The position numbers and the translations under genes are program-made. From CAJFUR01 sp904420575 (GTDB taxonomy: Bacteria > Actinomycetota > Coriobacteriia > Coriobacteriales > Eggerthellaceae), in the NCBI GenBank assembly GCA_965119745.1, contig OZ221973.1, positions 868,001 through 932,000 of the forward strand: a DNA stretch of 64,000 nucleotides, in the 5' to 3' direction. The notes below the pieces were generated by a model. The model was not told where the DNA came from. It did not search any database and saw only the letters and a list, made by a program, of their open reading frames with translations. The stretch's first letter is position 1; each line of letters opens with the position of its first letter. Of the stretch, positions 34,616 through 43,746 are shown piece after piece.

Positions 34616-37372
34616 TTATACTAGCCCCTGCACTTCAAGGGCGGTTTTCAACACATTTTGAGCCTTCCGGGCCCCCTCGCCCGAATCGCCCTTCTCGATG
34701 GCGATGGCAACCACCACGCGTGGGTTCTCGGCGGGGGCGATGCCCACGAACCAGCTGTCGGCCGTCCCGTCGCCGCGTTCCGCCGTGCCCGTCTTGCCTG
34801 CCACGGTCACGCCCTCGACGGCGGCTGCGGCGCCACTGCCGTTGGACACGACGCCCTCCAGCACCTTCAGCACGCGCTCCGCCGTGCCGGCGTCTACGGC
34901 CTGCATGAGCTTGGTGGGCTGTCCGGTGAAGCTGCGCTCGCCGTTGGCGTTGTAGATGCCGTCCACCAAATAAGGCTGCATGATGGTGCCTTCGTTGGCG
35001 ATGGCGCATCCCACCAGGGCCATTTCCAGCACGGTCGCTTGAGGGCCGGCGGGGCTCTCATGTTCGCCCACCGGCTCTCCGGCGGCGGCCCAGGCCGTTT
35101 CCCACTCGGTCATCTCGTCGGGATCGGGCATGAGGGACGTGGCCAGCGGCAAATCGAAGTCGATTTTTTTGTTGAAGCCGAACTTTTCGGCGCCCTCCAC
35201 CAGGCGTTCGGGACCCAGCTGGACGCCCACCTGGCCGAACACGGTGTTCGAAGAGACTTCGGTGGCACGGGCCAGGCTGATGGTGCCGTACTCGTTGTTG
35301 TCCACGTTGGAGACCTTGGCGTTGCCGATCTCCATTACGCCTGGGGACTGGTACTCGGTCTCCTCCGTGGTCACGCCGTCCTGCAGGGCCGTGGAGAGGG
35401 TGACCATCTTGAACGTGGAGCCGGGCGCGTAGAGCGCCTGCGTGGCGCGGTTGTACAGCTCGCTGCCCGAGGCGCTGTCTGTCTGCTTGATGAGCGACTC
35501 CACGTCCGCCGCGTTGTAGGTGGGCGACGAGGCCAGCGCCAGCACGGCGCCGGTTTCGGGGTCCATGACCACGCAGGCGCCCACTTCGCCGGCCAGCGCG
35601 TCCTGGGCCGCCTGCTGGATCTTGGAGTTGAGCGTGAGCACCACGTCGTTGCCGGGCGTGTTGATGCCTGCCAGCGAGTTGACGACGTCGGTCCAGCTGG
35701 CGAAGTTCTGCTGGCCCTTGAGCGTGTCGTTGTAGGCGGCCTCGATGCCGCTCGTGCCGTACTGCGTGGACGCGTAGCCCACCACGTGGCTGGCCAGGTC
35801 GCCTGCCGGGTAGACCCGCTCGTACGTGCCGTCTGCGTTCTTCTCGCTCTTGGCCAGCACGGTGCCGTCGTAGGTGGATATGGTGCCGCGTTCGGTCCGT
35901 GCCTCGCGGGCCAGCGTGTGGTTGTTGCCCGGCATGTTCTGGTAGTCGTTCGCCTGCACCACCATGATGAGGGTCAGGTTGGCCACCAGCACGGCGAACA
36001 GGATGGAGAACAGCAGCATGACGTTCGTCAGGCGTTTGCCCAAAGACACGCGTCCCAGCACGCTGTTGGTGTGCAGCGAGGTGCTGCTGCTGGCCAGTTC
36101 CGCGCCCACGCCCGTGCCTTCGTCTCCGCAGCGCAGCAGAAATCCCACGATGATGAAGCTTACCAGAAGCGACGAGCCGCCCTGGCTGATGAAGGGCAGC
36201 GTGATGCCGGTCAGCGGGATGAGCCGCGTTACGCCACCCACGATGATGAAAGCCTGCAGCACCACGACCGCGGTCATGCCCACGGCGATGAACGAGCTCA
36301 CGTCGCTTTTGGCCCGCGCCGCCGTCACGAATCCGCGGATGGCGAAACACAGGTACAGAAGCAGCACGCCCGCCGCGCCCAGAAGCCCCGCCTCTTCGGC
36401 GATGGCGGCGAAGACGAAGTCGTTTTCCACGTAGGGAATGACGTCGGCCATGCCGCGCCCGATGCCGACGCCGAACAGGTCGCCGTCGGCGATGGAGTAG
36501 AGCGCCTGCACGATCTGGTAGCCCTTGTCGAGCGCGTCGGCAAAGGGGTCGAGCCAGATGCTGACGCGGGCCTGCACGTGCCCGAACATGAAGAACAGTC
36601 CCACGGCCGCCACGGCGGCCAGTCCCAGCCCGATGACCAGATAGAACTTCTTCCCCGTGGCGGCATAGAGCATGACCAGGAACACGAAGAACAGCACGAG
36701 CGCGCTGCCCAGGTCCTTCTCGAACACGACGATGACCATGGCCAGGGCCCACATAAGCAAGAGTGGCAGCAAGGTGCGGATGTCAGGCAGGCGGAACGGC
36801 CCGACACGCCACGTGAAGACCGAGAGCATCTCGCGGTTCTGCGCCAGGTAGCCGGCCAGGAACAGCACGATGGCGATCTTGGCGATCTCGCCGGGCTGGA
36901 AGGAAATGACGCCCGGAATGCCCAGCCAGATGCGGCTGCCGTTGATCTCCTGGCCGACGAGGGGCAGCATGGGCGACAGCAAAAGGACGAAGCCTGCGAT
37001 CATGAGCGTGTACTTGTAGTTGGCCAGCCTGTCGACGTTGCGCAGCAACGCCAGCACCACCACCATGCACACCACGCCCAAGAACAGCCACATGACCTGG
37101 CGCATGGCCAAGTCGGGAGCCAGGCGCGTGATGAACGCGATGCCGATCCCCGAAAGCGCGAACGCCAGCGGCAGGATGGCCGGGTCGGCGCCGGGCGCGA
37201 ACTTGCGCACCGAAAGATGGGCCAGCACGAACGCCACGAAAATGCCCAGGGGAACTCCGAGGGTGTTCATGGTCAGGGCCTGGCCGTCGTTCAGCGCCAG
37301 CATGGCGAACGGCAGCACCACCAGGGGAGCGGCCACGCACAGGAGGATGAGCTCGATGTTGCGGCGCGTCAT
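34616..37372 (-). CDS. Fused SEDS glycosyltransferase and class B penicillin-binding protein (RodA-PbpA)
   Basis: One 918-residue frame holds two proteins normally encoded side by side. Residues 1 to about 430 are a RodA/FtsW SEDS polymerase with about ten helices (GIPGVISFQPGEIAKIAIVL, FVFAAIAEEAGLLGAAG, LPFISQGGSSLLV). A linker (GVGAELASSSTSLHTNSVLG) leads to a PBP membrane helix, dimerisation domain and transpeptidase. The active-site motifs are all present: SxxK in APGSTFKMV (about 655), SxN in EVSSNTVFG and KTGTAE. The product should both polymerise glycan from lipid II and cross-link it. Position between pstP and pknB matches rodA-pbpA of other Actinobacteria. The ATG at 37372 overlaps the end of pstP. 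Confidence 0.94.
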   Translation of the reverse strand: MTRRNIELILLCVAAPLVVLPFAMLALNDGQALTMNTLGVPLGIFVAFVLAHLSVRKFAPGADPAILPLAFALSGIGIAFITRLAPDLAMRQVMWLFLGVVCMVVVLALLRNVDRLANYKYTLMIAGFVLLLSPMLPLVGQEINGSRIWLGIPGVISFQPGEIAKIAIVLFLAGYLAQNREMLSVFTWRVGPFRLPDIRTLLPLLLMWALAMVIVVFEKDLGSALVLFFVFLVMLYAATGKKFYLVIGLGLAAVAAVGLFFMFGHVQARVSIWLDPFADALDKGYQIVQALYSIADGDLFGVGIGRGMADVIPYVENDFVFAAIAEEAGLLGAAGVLLLYLCFAIRGFVTAARAKSDVSSFIAVGMTAVVVLQAFIIVGGVTRLIPLTGITLPFISQGGSSLLVSFIIVGFLLRCGDEGTGVGAELASSSTSLHTNSVLGRVSLGKRLTNVMLLFSILFAVLVANLTLIMVVQANDYQNMPGNNHTLAREARTERGTISTYDGTVLAKSEKNADGTYERVYPAGDLASHVVGYASTQYGTSGIEAAYNDTLKGQQNFASWTDVVNSLAGINTPGNDVVLTLNSKIQQAAQDALAGEVGACVVMDPETGAVLALASSPTYNAADVESLIKQTDSASGSELYNRATQALYAPGSTFKMVTLSTALQDGVTTEETEYQSPGVMEIGNAKVSNVDNNEYGTISLARATEVSSNTVFGQVGVQLGPERLVEGAEKFGFNKKIDFDLPLATSLMPDPDEMTEWETAWAAAGEPVGEHESPAGPQATVLEMALVGCAIANEGTIMQPYLVDGIYNANGERSFTGQPTKLMQAVDAGTAERVLKVLEGVVSNGSGAAAAVEGVTVAGKTGTAERGDGTADSWFVGIAPAENPRVVVAIAIEKGDSGEGARKAQNVLKTALEVQGLV

Positions 37373-38622
37373 GAGGGCGCACCCCCTTGCGCGCCGCCGG
37401 ATGCGTCGCCACCGGCAGACCCGCCGGACGAGGCCGCATCCTGACCGTCCGCATCGCCGGACGTGCTGCCGGCCGAAGCGCCGCCGTCGGTGGACCCGCC
37501 GGCCGGATCGGCGCCGTTTGCGCCCTGCGACTGCGCGATGTCTTGCCGGTACGATTCCACCAGCGCCTCGGCCGCCTCCACGCTGTCGGCGGTGATGGCG
37601 CCTTCGCGCAGGCGGTTGGCCAGGCCGGGCTGCAAATCGTCCAGGCTCACGTCGGTCGTAGCCTCCAAGTGCGAGAACGTCATTCCCAGCACACTGCCGG
37701 GAACGCCGCGGTAGATAGCCACCTTGCCGTCCTGTTCTGCCAGGTAGGCGGCATGGTCCGTCCAGTACGAGAACGCGTAGGCCGCGCCGCCGACGAGGGC
37801 GGCCAGCAGCACCAGCACGAGCGCGACGGTCAGCTTGGTCTTGCGTGCCATCTTCTTGCGGCGCACTTCGGCGTAGCCGGTCACGTCGGCCACGATGACG
37901 GTCACGTTGTCGTGGCCTCCGGCGGCTATGGCGGCGTTCACCAGTTGCGAAGCGCACCGTTGCGGATCGCGCGTGCGCGCCATGAGGGACTCGATGTCCT
38001 CGTCCTGCACCATGGTGGACAGGCCGTCCGAGCACAGCAGCAGGCGGTCGCCGGTTTCCACGTTGATCTCGTACAGGTCGGGTTGCAGATGCGGGTCGCT
38101 GCCGAGCGCGCGCGTGATGACCGAACGCTGGGGGTGCGTGCGCGCTTCTTCGGGGGTCAGCTGGCCGGCTTCGATCATGTCGGCCATCAGGCTGTGGTCG
38201 CGTGTGAGCTGTTGCAGCTTGCCCTGGTGGAGCAGGTATGCGCGCGAGTCGCCCACCTGGGCGATGACCAGGCGCTCGCCTTCCAGCATCGCGGCGGTGC
38301 ACGTGGTTCCCATGCCTTCGCGTCCCACGCCTTCGTGCACGCCCTGCAGCACGGCGCGGTTCGCTGCGACGACGGCGTTGCCGAGCGCGTTCGCATCGGG
38401 ATGGGCAGGGGCCTGCTCGGCCAGCACGTTCACGGCGATTTCCGACGCCACCTCGCCGGCGGCGTGCCCTCCCATGCCGTCGGCCACGGCGAACAGCGGC
38501 GGCGAGACCACCAGGCTGTCCTCGTTGTGGTCGCGCAGGCATCCCACGTCCGTGCGGCTGCCGAAGGTGCTGGCGGGCGTGCGGGTGCTGGTTGCGCGTC
38601 TGTGCGGACGAGAGCTCGCCAT
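37369..38622 (-). CDS. pstP: PP2C-type Ser/Thr phosphatase PstP
   Basis: This 417-residue membrane phosphatase has all PP2C metal-site motifs: GCLRDHNEDS, VADGMGGHAAGEVAS, GTTCTAAM, VGDSRAYLL, LCSDGL and GGHDNVTVIV. One helix follows at about 262-285 (LTVALVLVLLAALVGGAAYAF), then an extracellular part and a Gly/Ser/Ala/Asp-rich tail of about 50 residues. It reverses PknB phosphorylation. Start and stop overlap its neighbours by four bases (ATGA) on both sides. Confidence 0.95.
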   Translation of the reverse strand: MASSRPHRRATSTRTPASTFGSRTDVGCLRDHNEDSLVVSPPLFAVADGMGGHAAGEVASEIAVNVLAEQAPAHPDANALGNAVVAANRAVLQGVHEGVGREGMGTTCTAAMLEGERLVIAQVGDSRAYLLHQGKLQQLTRDHSLMADMIEAGQLTPEEARTHPQRSVITRALGSDPHLQPDLYEINVETGDRLLLCSDGLSTMVQDEDIESLMARTRDPQRCASQLVNAAIAAGGHDNVTVIVADVTGYAEVRRKKMARKTKLTVALVLVLLAALVGGAAYAFSYWTDHAAYLAEQDGKVAIYRGVPGSVLGMTFSHLEATTDVSLDDLQPGLANRLREGAITADSVEAAEALVESYRQDIAQSQGANGADPAGGSTDGGASAGSTSGDADGQDAASSGGSAGGDASGGAQGGAPS

Positions 38623-39035
38623 CAGGCAAACCTCACGCGAATGGCCACGTCGCCCACGTTCACGACGTCGTTGTTCTTGAGTGCCGTCGGCTCGGCGATG
38701 GGCTGTCCGTTCACAGACGTGCCGTTCGTGGAGCCCAGGTCCTCGATGAACAGGTTCTGTCCCATGAGCGAGAAGCGCGCATGGCGGCCCGACACGTATC
38801 CCGCCCCGATGACGATGTCCGCTCCGGGGCTGCGGCCCACGATGACGGGCCCGCGCACGACGATGGAGACGCCCCGCAGCTCTTTCGGCCCTCGTTCGAC
38901 CGACACGCTCCAGGTGCGTTCCTTCTTGCGCTGGCCGCGCACCAGTCCCACGCCCGTCTTCATGATGGCGAACAGGAACAGGTACAGCAGCGCGACGAAC
39001 AGCAGCCGGGCGATCAGCAATACGACGTCGATCAC
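38622..39035 (-). CDS. fhaB: FHA-domain protein FhaB-like, membrane anchored
   Basis: This 137-residue protein has an N-terminal helix (VVLLIARLLFVALLYLFLF) and a C-terminal FHA domain (VIVGRSPGADIVIGAGYVSG, RHARFS, EDLGSTNGTSVNG), which binds phosphothreonine. Start is GTG 39035 with AAGGATG upstream. In mycobacteria the orthologous FhaB (FipA) links PknB-type kinases with wall synthesis; the position here is the same. Confidence 0.92.
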   Translation of the reverse strand: MIDVVLLIARLLFVALLYLFLFAIMKTGVGLVRGQRKKERTWSVSVERGPKELRGVSIVVRGPVIVGRSPGADIVIGAGYVSGRHARFSLMGQNLFIEDLGSTNGTSVNGQPIAEPTALKNNDVVNVGDVAIRVRFA

Positions 39036-39054
39036 GGGGTCATCCTTCCGTGCG

Positions 39055-40485
39055 TCAGGCTCGGTCGAACACGAGGTTCGTCATGCCGATGGTGATGTGG
39101 TCGCCTTCGCGCAGCAGCTGCGTGCCGATCTCCCGTCCGTTCACGAACGTGCCGTTCGTGGAGCCCAGGTCGGTGAGGGACCAGACTCCTTGCGGCTCGA
39201 AGCGCAGCTCGGCATGCGCGCGCGACACGTTGATGTCGGGCAGCGTGATGTCGCAGGAGGATTCGCGGCCGATGACGAGCCGGGCGGTGGCCAGCGCGTA
39301 CGTGCGGTTGTTGGTGGTGTCTACCAGGCGAGCACGCACGACGCCGGCCGAAGGCTGCGGCGTGGCGGCGCCTACGCCGGCAGCGAACACGACGGTGTTG
39401 GGCGCAGCTCCGGCTCCTGCTGCACCCATGCCTGCGGCGGCAACCCCTGCGGCTCCCGCAGCTACTGCGGCGGCTCCGCCTGCGGCGCCCATTCCTGCGC
39501 CCTGGACGTCCTGCGCCTCTTGCGCTGCACGCATCGGGCGCCTGTCGGGAGCTCCGGCAAAACCGGGCTGCTGCGATCCGTATGCACCGCTGTTCGGAAG
39601 CGGGGCGCCCGCCAGGCCATTGTCGCGGTAGTCTTCGAAGTTCTGGCTGTCGAAGGTGTATTCGCCGTAGTCGATGGAGTAGTCTATCTCGTCTTCCGGC
39701 ACGTAGGGCAAGGGCGGCTTGCCATTGGCGGAAGGCGCGTCGCCGAAGGCGTCCTGTGCAACGGGCGCCGCGTAGGGATCGGCCATGCCGGCGCCGAACG
39801 GTGCCGCGGCGGGGGAGCCATAGGGAGCCGCCTCTGCGGCAGGCGCATAAGGGTCGTACGGGTCGTTCGCGGCATAGGGGTCGCTGGCCGCATACGGGTC
39901 GTAAGGCGCGGCGCCGTTGCCGTAGAGGTCGGCACCCGCGTCGTAGGGGGCGGCTGGCGCATAGCCTGCGGCAGCGGGGGCTCCGTATCCTGCAGCGGCA
40001 GGTGCCCCGTAACCTGCAGGGGCTCCGTAAGGCGCGCCGCCGCCGCGCGCCGCAGAGGGAGCCCCGGCCAAGCCGTAGCGCTCCATCTCCTCTTGGCGCA
40101 GCTGGGCGATCAGCGGCGCGGCCACCGCCTCCGCGATGACGTCGAACTTGCCATGGCGCAGGCCTTCGTCGACGATGAAGCGCACGAGGGGCTGGCCGTC
40201 CATGACCAGGCCCTCTTCGGCCGCCTTCGCCGCCAGATAGGTTTCGGTCTCGCCGGCAAGCGTGGGGTAGTAGCCGAACAGGCGCTCGTCGTCGTCGGCG
40301 TTCACCAGCACGGTGTACAGCGTGGGCGCGTACTGCTTGCCTGCTCCCACCATCTTTTCGCGCCGCATCTTCTTCTCGGCCTTTTTGGCGATCTGAACCG
40401 GCGAGATGGGCGACTTGACCATGTGGTCGGCTGCTCCCTCGAGCGTGTCTTCCATCTTTCCTTCGAACTTCGAAAGGAAGCCCAT
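39055..40485 (-). CDS. fhaA: FhaA-like protein: DUF3662 domain, disordered linker, FHA domain
   Basis: This 476-residue cytoplasmic protein has the N-terminal DUF3662 domain (MGFLSKFEGKMEDTLEGAAD, about residues 1-130). A long low-complexity linker follows, rich in Tyr, Pro, Ala, Asp and Gly with DPYAA-type repeats (about 150-380). The C-terminal FHA domain reads LVIGRESSCDITLPDINVSR, AHAEL, DLGSTNGTFVNG. It is the first gene of the envelope kinase operon; the ATG follows AAGGAGAG. In mycobacteria FhaA binds phosphorylated MviN and limits wall synthesis; the same role is inferred here. The linker repeats could be phosphorylation sites. Confidence 0.94.
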   Translation of the reverse strand: MGFLSKFEGKMEDTLEGAADHMVKSPISPVQIAKKAEKKMRREKMVGAGKQYAPTLYTVLVNADDDERLFGYYPTLAGETETYLAAKAAEEGLVMDGQPLVRFIVDEGLRHGKFDVIAEAVAAPLIAQLRQEEMERYGLAGAPSAARGGGAPYGAPAGYGAPAAAGYGAPAAAGYAPAAPYDAGADLYGNGAAPYDPYAASDPYAANDPYDPYAPAAEAAPYGSPAAAPFGAGMADPYAAPVAQDAFGDAPSANGKPPLPYVPEDEIDYSIDYGEYTFDSQNFEDYRDNGLAGAPLPNSGAYGSQQPGFAGAPDRRPMRAAQEAQDVQGAGMGAAGGAAAVAAGAAGVAAAGMGAAGAGAAPNTVVFAAGVGAATPQPSAGVVRARLVDTTNNRTYALATARLVIGRESSCDITLPDINVSRAHAELRFEPQGVWSLTDLGSTNGTFVNGREIGTQLLREGDHITIGMTNLVFDRA

Positions 40486-41215
40486 GCGTCTCTCCTTATA
40501 TCGTGCGCGCTTTCCCGGTGACGTCCTCTGGTTCGGCGCGTCTCGGCGCTTTTCTGCATGAGGCGTGCAACGCGTCCATCAATCTTGCGGCACCCTGCGC
40601 CCTGCCTGCCTCGTCGCGTTCCGAGGCTGTCACGCTCCGCGTCCGGTGTGCTTCGTGGTCTCGCCGCCTGCCCGTTTTGCTGCGCATTCATCGCGACCAG
40701 CACGATTTTGCCCGAATCCTCTATCTCTGCAATGTTCCATCTTGCCACAATCGCGAATGCAAACCCTATTCCTTTACGCAATCGTCACGAATATGAAGCA
40801 CGCGAGGACGCCGGTCGTCACGCCATCTGTTGGATGAGTGTTCGTTTGTGCGCCGCTTGGCATCCTCGAGTTGCAGTGATGGAGACCGTAGCGGCTTTGT
40901 GAGCCCGCCGGTCCACCTCTGGCGTATTCGCCCTTGCCCGTGCGCCTGTTTCCGTGCATGTTGCCCGTGGCCCCGCATGGTCTTCGTCTTCCCTGTGCGG
41001 GCAAGTCGTTTTACCCCCCCATCCTTTTAATGACATCCTTGGGAGTTGTGTGTAGAATGATATCATTTAGGAAGACAATGCCGCGCGCTGTGCGCGCCGG
41101 CATGTGCGGTATGCTGCGAAGAAGCCCGGTTTTCCGAAGCCGCGCCTTCGGGTCTGTGCGGGTAGGGGGATCGACACGTTCGGCAAAAGCCGCTCGGCGG
41201 CGCAAAGGATGCAGT
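40486..41215. promoter_or_regulatory. Divergent control region between fhaA and the phosphorelay operon
   Basis: This is a 730-base gap without a credible gene. On the plus strand a good promoter is seen: ATGACA at 41030-41035, a 17-base spacer and TAGAAT at 41053-41058. A perfect 12-base palindrome AATGATATCATT (41056-41067) overlaps the -10 and the start point and is a probable operator. The left part should hold the fhaA operon promoter; I could not pick it out. A leader of about 150 bases precedes ATG 41216. Confidence 0.55.
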
Positions 41216-41638
41216 ATGACCACGCTTGAAGAATGCTACAACGTTATCGGCGGCGGCGCGAACGGGGCCGACGTCGTACGTCGTCTGGGCAGCGAGGCTT
41301 CCTTGAAGAAGTACCTCGGCAGGTTGCTGGACGATCAGAACTACGAGACGCTGCGGCAGGCCCTTGACGAGAGCGACGCCGAGCAGGCGTTCCGCTGCGC
41401 CCATTCCATCAAGGGAATCTGCCAGAACTTCGACCTCAACGTGCTCGGCGCCTCGTCGGCGGCACTGACCGAGGCGCTGCGCGGCGGCGTCATCGGGCCG
41501 GACGCCGAGGACTTGTTCGCCCGCATGAGCGCCGACTACCAAGAAGCCGCCGCCGTGATACGCGCCTACCTCGACAGCGCGGACGACGCAGCGCCGGGCG
41601 CTCGGGCCAGCGGCGCCGACATCGGGCGGCCACGATGA
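41216..41638 (+). CDS. HPt (histidine phosphotransfer) protein
   Basis: This 140-residue all-helical protein has the HPt motif AHSIKGICQNFDL, with the phospho-accepting His near residue 62. It passes phosphoryl groups between receiver domains. A hybrid histidine kinase and a receiver-containing c-di-GMP protein are encoded in the same operon, which supplies both partners. ATG 41216 follows AAAGGA. The stop overlaps the next start (ATGA). The last about 15 residues are Ala/Gly-rich. Confidence 0.88.
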   Translation: MTTLEECYNVIGGGANGADVVRRLGSEASLKKYLGRLLDDQNYETLRQALDESDAEQAFRCAHSIKGICQNFDLNVLGASSAALTEALRGGVIGPDAEDLFARMSADYQEAAAVIRAYLDSADDAAPGARASGADIGRPR

Positions 41639-43746
41639 AGAAGAAACGCATCCTCGTCGTCGACGACACCGAGATCAACCGGTCGCTCCTTTCGGACATC
41701 CTGTCCGGCGAGTTCGACATCGTCGAGGCATCCAACGGCATCGAGGCGCTCGACGTCCTCAACCGCGAAGGCGACAACATCGCGCTCGTGCTGCTGGACA
41801 TCGTCATGCCGGTGATGGACGGGTTCGAGGTGCTGGCCTCCCTGCGCAAGAGCGGCCTCATCGACTCGCTGCCCGTCATCATCATCTCGTCGGAAACCTC
41901 GTCGACCTACGTGGACCACTCCTACGACCTGGGCGCCGCCGAGTACATCAGCCGCCCGTTCGACGGCCGCATCATCCGGCATCGCGTGCAGAACACCATC
42001 ACGCTGTACTCCAAGCAGAAGCAGCTCGAGGGCATGGTCATCAACCAGATCCTCGAGAAGGAGAAGTCCAACTACCTGATGGTGGACATCCTCAGCAACA
42101 TCGTGGAGTTCCGCAACGGCGAAAGCGGCCTGCACGTCATGCACATCCGCGTGATCACGGAGCAGCTGCTGAAGCGCTACGTGGAGCTGACGCGGCAGCC
42201 CGACCTCACGCCGTCGTTCCTGGCGCTTGTCGTGAACGCCTCTGCGCTGCACGACGTGGGCAAGATCGCCATCTCCAGCGAGATCCTCAACAAGCCGGGA
42301 AAGCTCACGCCCGAGGAATTCGCCATCATGAAGACCCATGCGTCCATCGGCGCGGAGATGCTGGAACGTTCGCCGTATGCCAAAAGAGAGCTGCTGGTGC
42401 GGACGGCGCGCGATATCTGCCGCTGGCACCACGAACGGTGGGACGGCGGCGGGTATCCCGACGGCTTGGCAGGCGACGACATCCCCCTGTCCGCGCAGGT
42501 GGTGGCCTTGGCCGACGTGTACGACGCCCTGACCAGCGAGCGCGTGTACAAGCCGGCCTTCTCGCACGAGAAGGCCATGGACATGATCTTCGACGGCGAA
42601 TGCGGCGCGTTCAACCCGCTGCTGCTGCAGTGCCTGGAAGACGTGGGGGAACACCTGCGCGACGAGCTGAAAGCGAACTCGCTCGGCGGCATCACGCGCA
42701 TCGAGGCGATGGGGCTCGAGGCGCACCTGCTGTCCGACTCGGACTTCAAGGCCTCCAACCGCACGCTGGCCCTGCTGGAGCAGGAGCGGACGAAATACCG
42801 CTTCTTCGCGTCGATGTCCAACGAGATCCAGTTCGAGTACAGCCTTGACGCCGACATCCTCACGTTCACGGAATGGGGCGCCGCCCATCTGGAGGTCAGC
42901 GACCTCATCGTGCATCCTTATGAAAGCGCCGAGCTGCGCGCGCTCATGACGCCTGAAGACTTCGAAGGGAGCAAGACGGCCTTTTGGGCGTCGACGCCCG
43001 GCAATCCCACGGTGGAGTACGTGTGCCTGCTGAAGGCGGCCGACGAGCGGCGCTGGTTCAGGACCATCGCGCGCACGCTCTGGAGCAACGACGAGCAGCC
43101 CCAGGTGGCAGGCATGATCGGCAAGATCATCGACGTGAACGACGAGACGCTGAAGGTGGACGAGCTGAAGCGCCAGGTCTCGCAGGACCTGCTGACCAAG
43201 CTGCACAACCAGGTGTCCATCCGGGACGTCGTCGACGAGAAGATCAGGCAGAAGCCCGACGGCCATTTTGCCCTCATGCTGCTGGACCTGGACCATTTCA
43301 AGACCGCCAACGACGAGCGCGGCCACACGTTCGGCGACGACGTGCTGGTGTTCTTCGCGAAGAGGATCATCCGCTCCATTCGCGAGAACGACGTGGCGGC
43401 CCGTGCGGGCGGTGACGAGTTTCTGGTCTTTGCGGAGTACGGGGACGTGCAGGGCATGGTCAAGCGCCTGTTCAACGAGCTGAGCAACGAATACGACGGG
43501 TTCATGGTGTCGGCCAGCATGGGCGTGGCGCTGTATCCGTCGGACGGGGAAAGCTACCGCGAGCTGTTCGTCCATGCCGACGAGGCACTGTATGCCTCGA
43601 AGCGGCAGGGCCGCGGGTGCTACCGCTTCTACAACGAGTCGATGCGCGGAGATGCGTCCGAGCTGACGCCGATGGACAACGAGCTTCGCGAGGGATCCGC
43701 ACGTGTGGCGACGGAGCACGGAGCCGAAGGAGGGAACGGGGAATGA
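41635..43746 (+). CDS. REC-HD-GYP-PAS-GGDEF c-di-GMP signalling protein
   Basis: This 703-residue cytoplasmic protein has four parts. They are a receiver (ILVVDDTEINRSLLSDIL; Asp in LVLLDIVMPVMDGFE), an HD-GYP phosphodiesterase (ALHDVGKIAI, HHERWDGGGYPDG, DVYDALTSERVYK), a PAS-like segment (about 390-520) and a diguanylate cyclase domain (LLDLDHFKTANDERGH, RAGGDEFLVF, intact GGDEF). The same chain can therefore in principle make and break c-di-GMP, with the receiver setting the balance. No RxxD inhibitory site is obvious. It is coupled by ATGA overlaps to the HPt gene before and the lipoprotein gene after. Confidence 0.94.
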   Translation: MKKKRILVVDDTEINRSLLSDILSGEFDIVEASNGIEALDVLNREGDNIALVLLDIVMPVMDGFEVLASLRKSGLIDSLPVIIISSETSSTYVDHSYDLGAAEYISRPFDGRIIRHRVQNTITLYSKQKQLEGMVINQILEKEKSNYLMVDILSNIVEFRNGESGLHVMHIRVITEQLLKRYVELTRQPDLTPSFLALVVNASALHDVGKIAISSEILNKPGKLTPEEFAIMKTHASIGAEMLERSPYAKRELLVRTARDICRWHHERWDGGGYPDGLAGDDIPLSAQVVALADVYDALTSERVYKPAFSHEKAMDMIFDGECGAFNPLLLQCLEDVGEHLRDELKANSLGGITRIEAMGLEAHLLSDSDFKASNRTLALLEQERTKYRFFASMSNEIQFEYSLDADILTFTEWGAAHLEVSDLIVHPYESAELRALMTPEDFEGSKTAFWASTPGNPTVEYVCLLKAADERRWFRTIARTLWSNDEQPQVAGMIGKIIDVNDETLKVDELKRQVSQDLLTKLHNQVSIRDVVDEKIRQKPDGHFALMLLDLDHFKTANDERGHTFGDDVLVFFAKRIIRSIRENDVAARAGGDEFLVFAEYGDVQGMVKRLFNELSNEYDGFMVSASMGVALYPSDGESYRELFVHADEALYASKRQGRGCYRFYNESMRGDASELTPMDNELREGSARVATEHGAEGGNGE

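Noticed and set aside
34658..40521. Very long plus-strand open frames (about 900-1040 codons) opposite the fhaA-pknB operon
   Set aside because: They are shadows of the minus-strand operon, whose five proteins all have intact motifs and ribosome sites.
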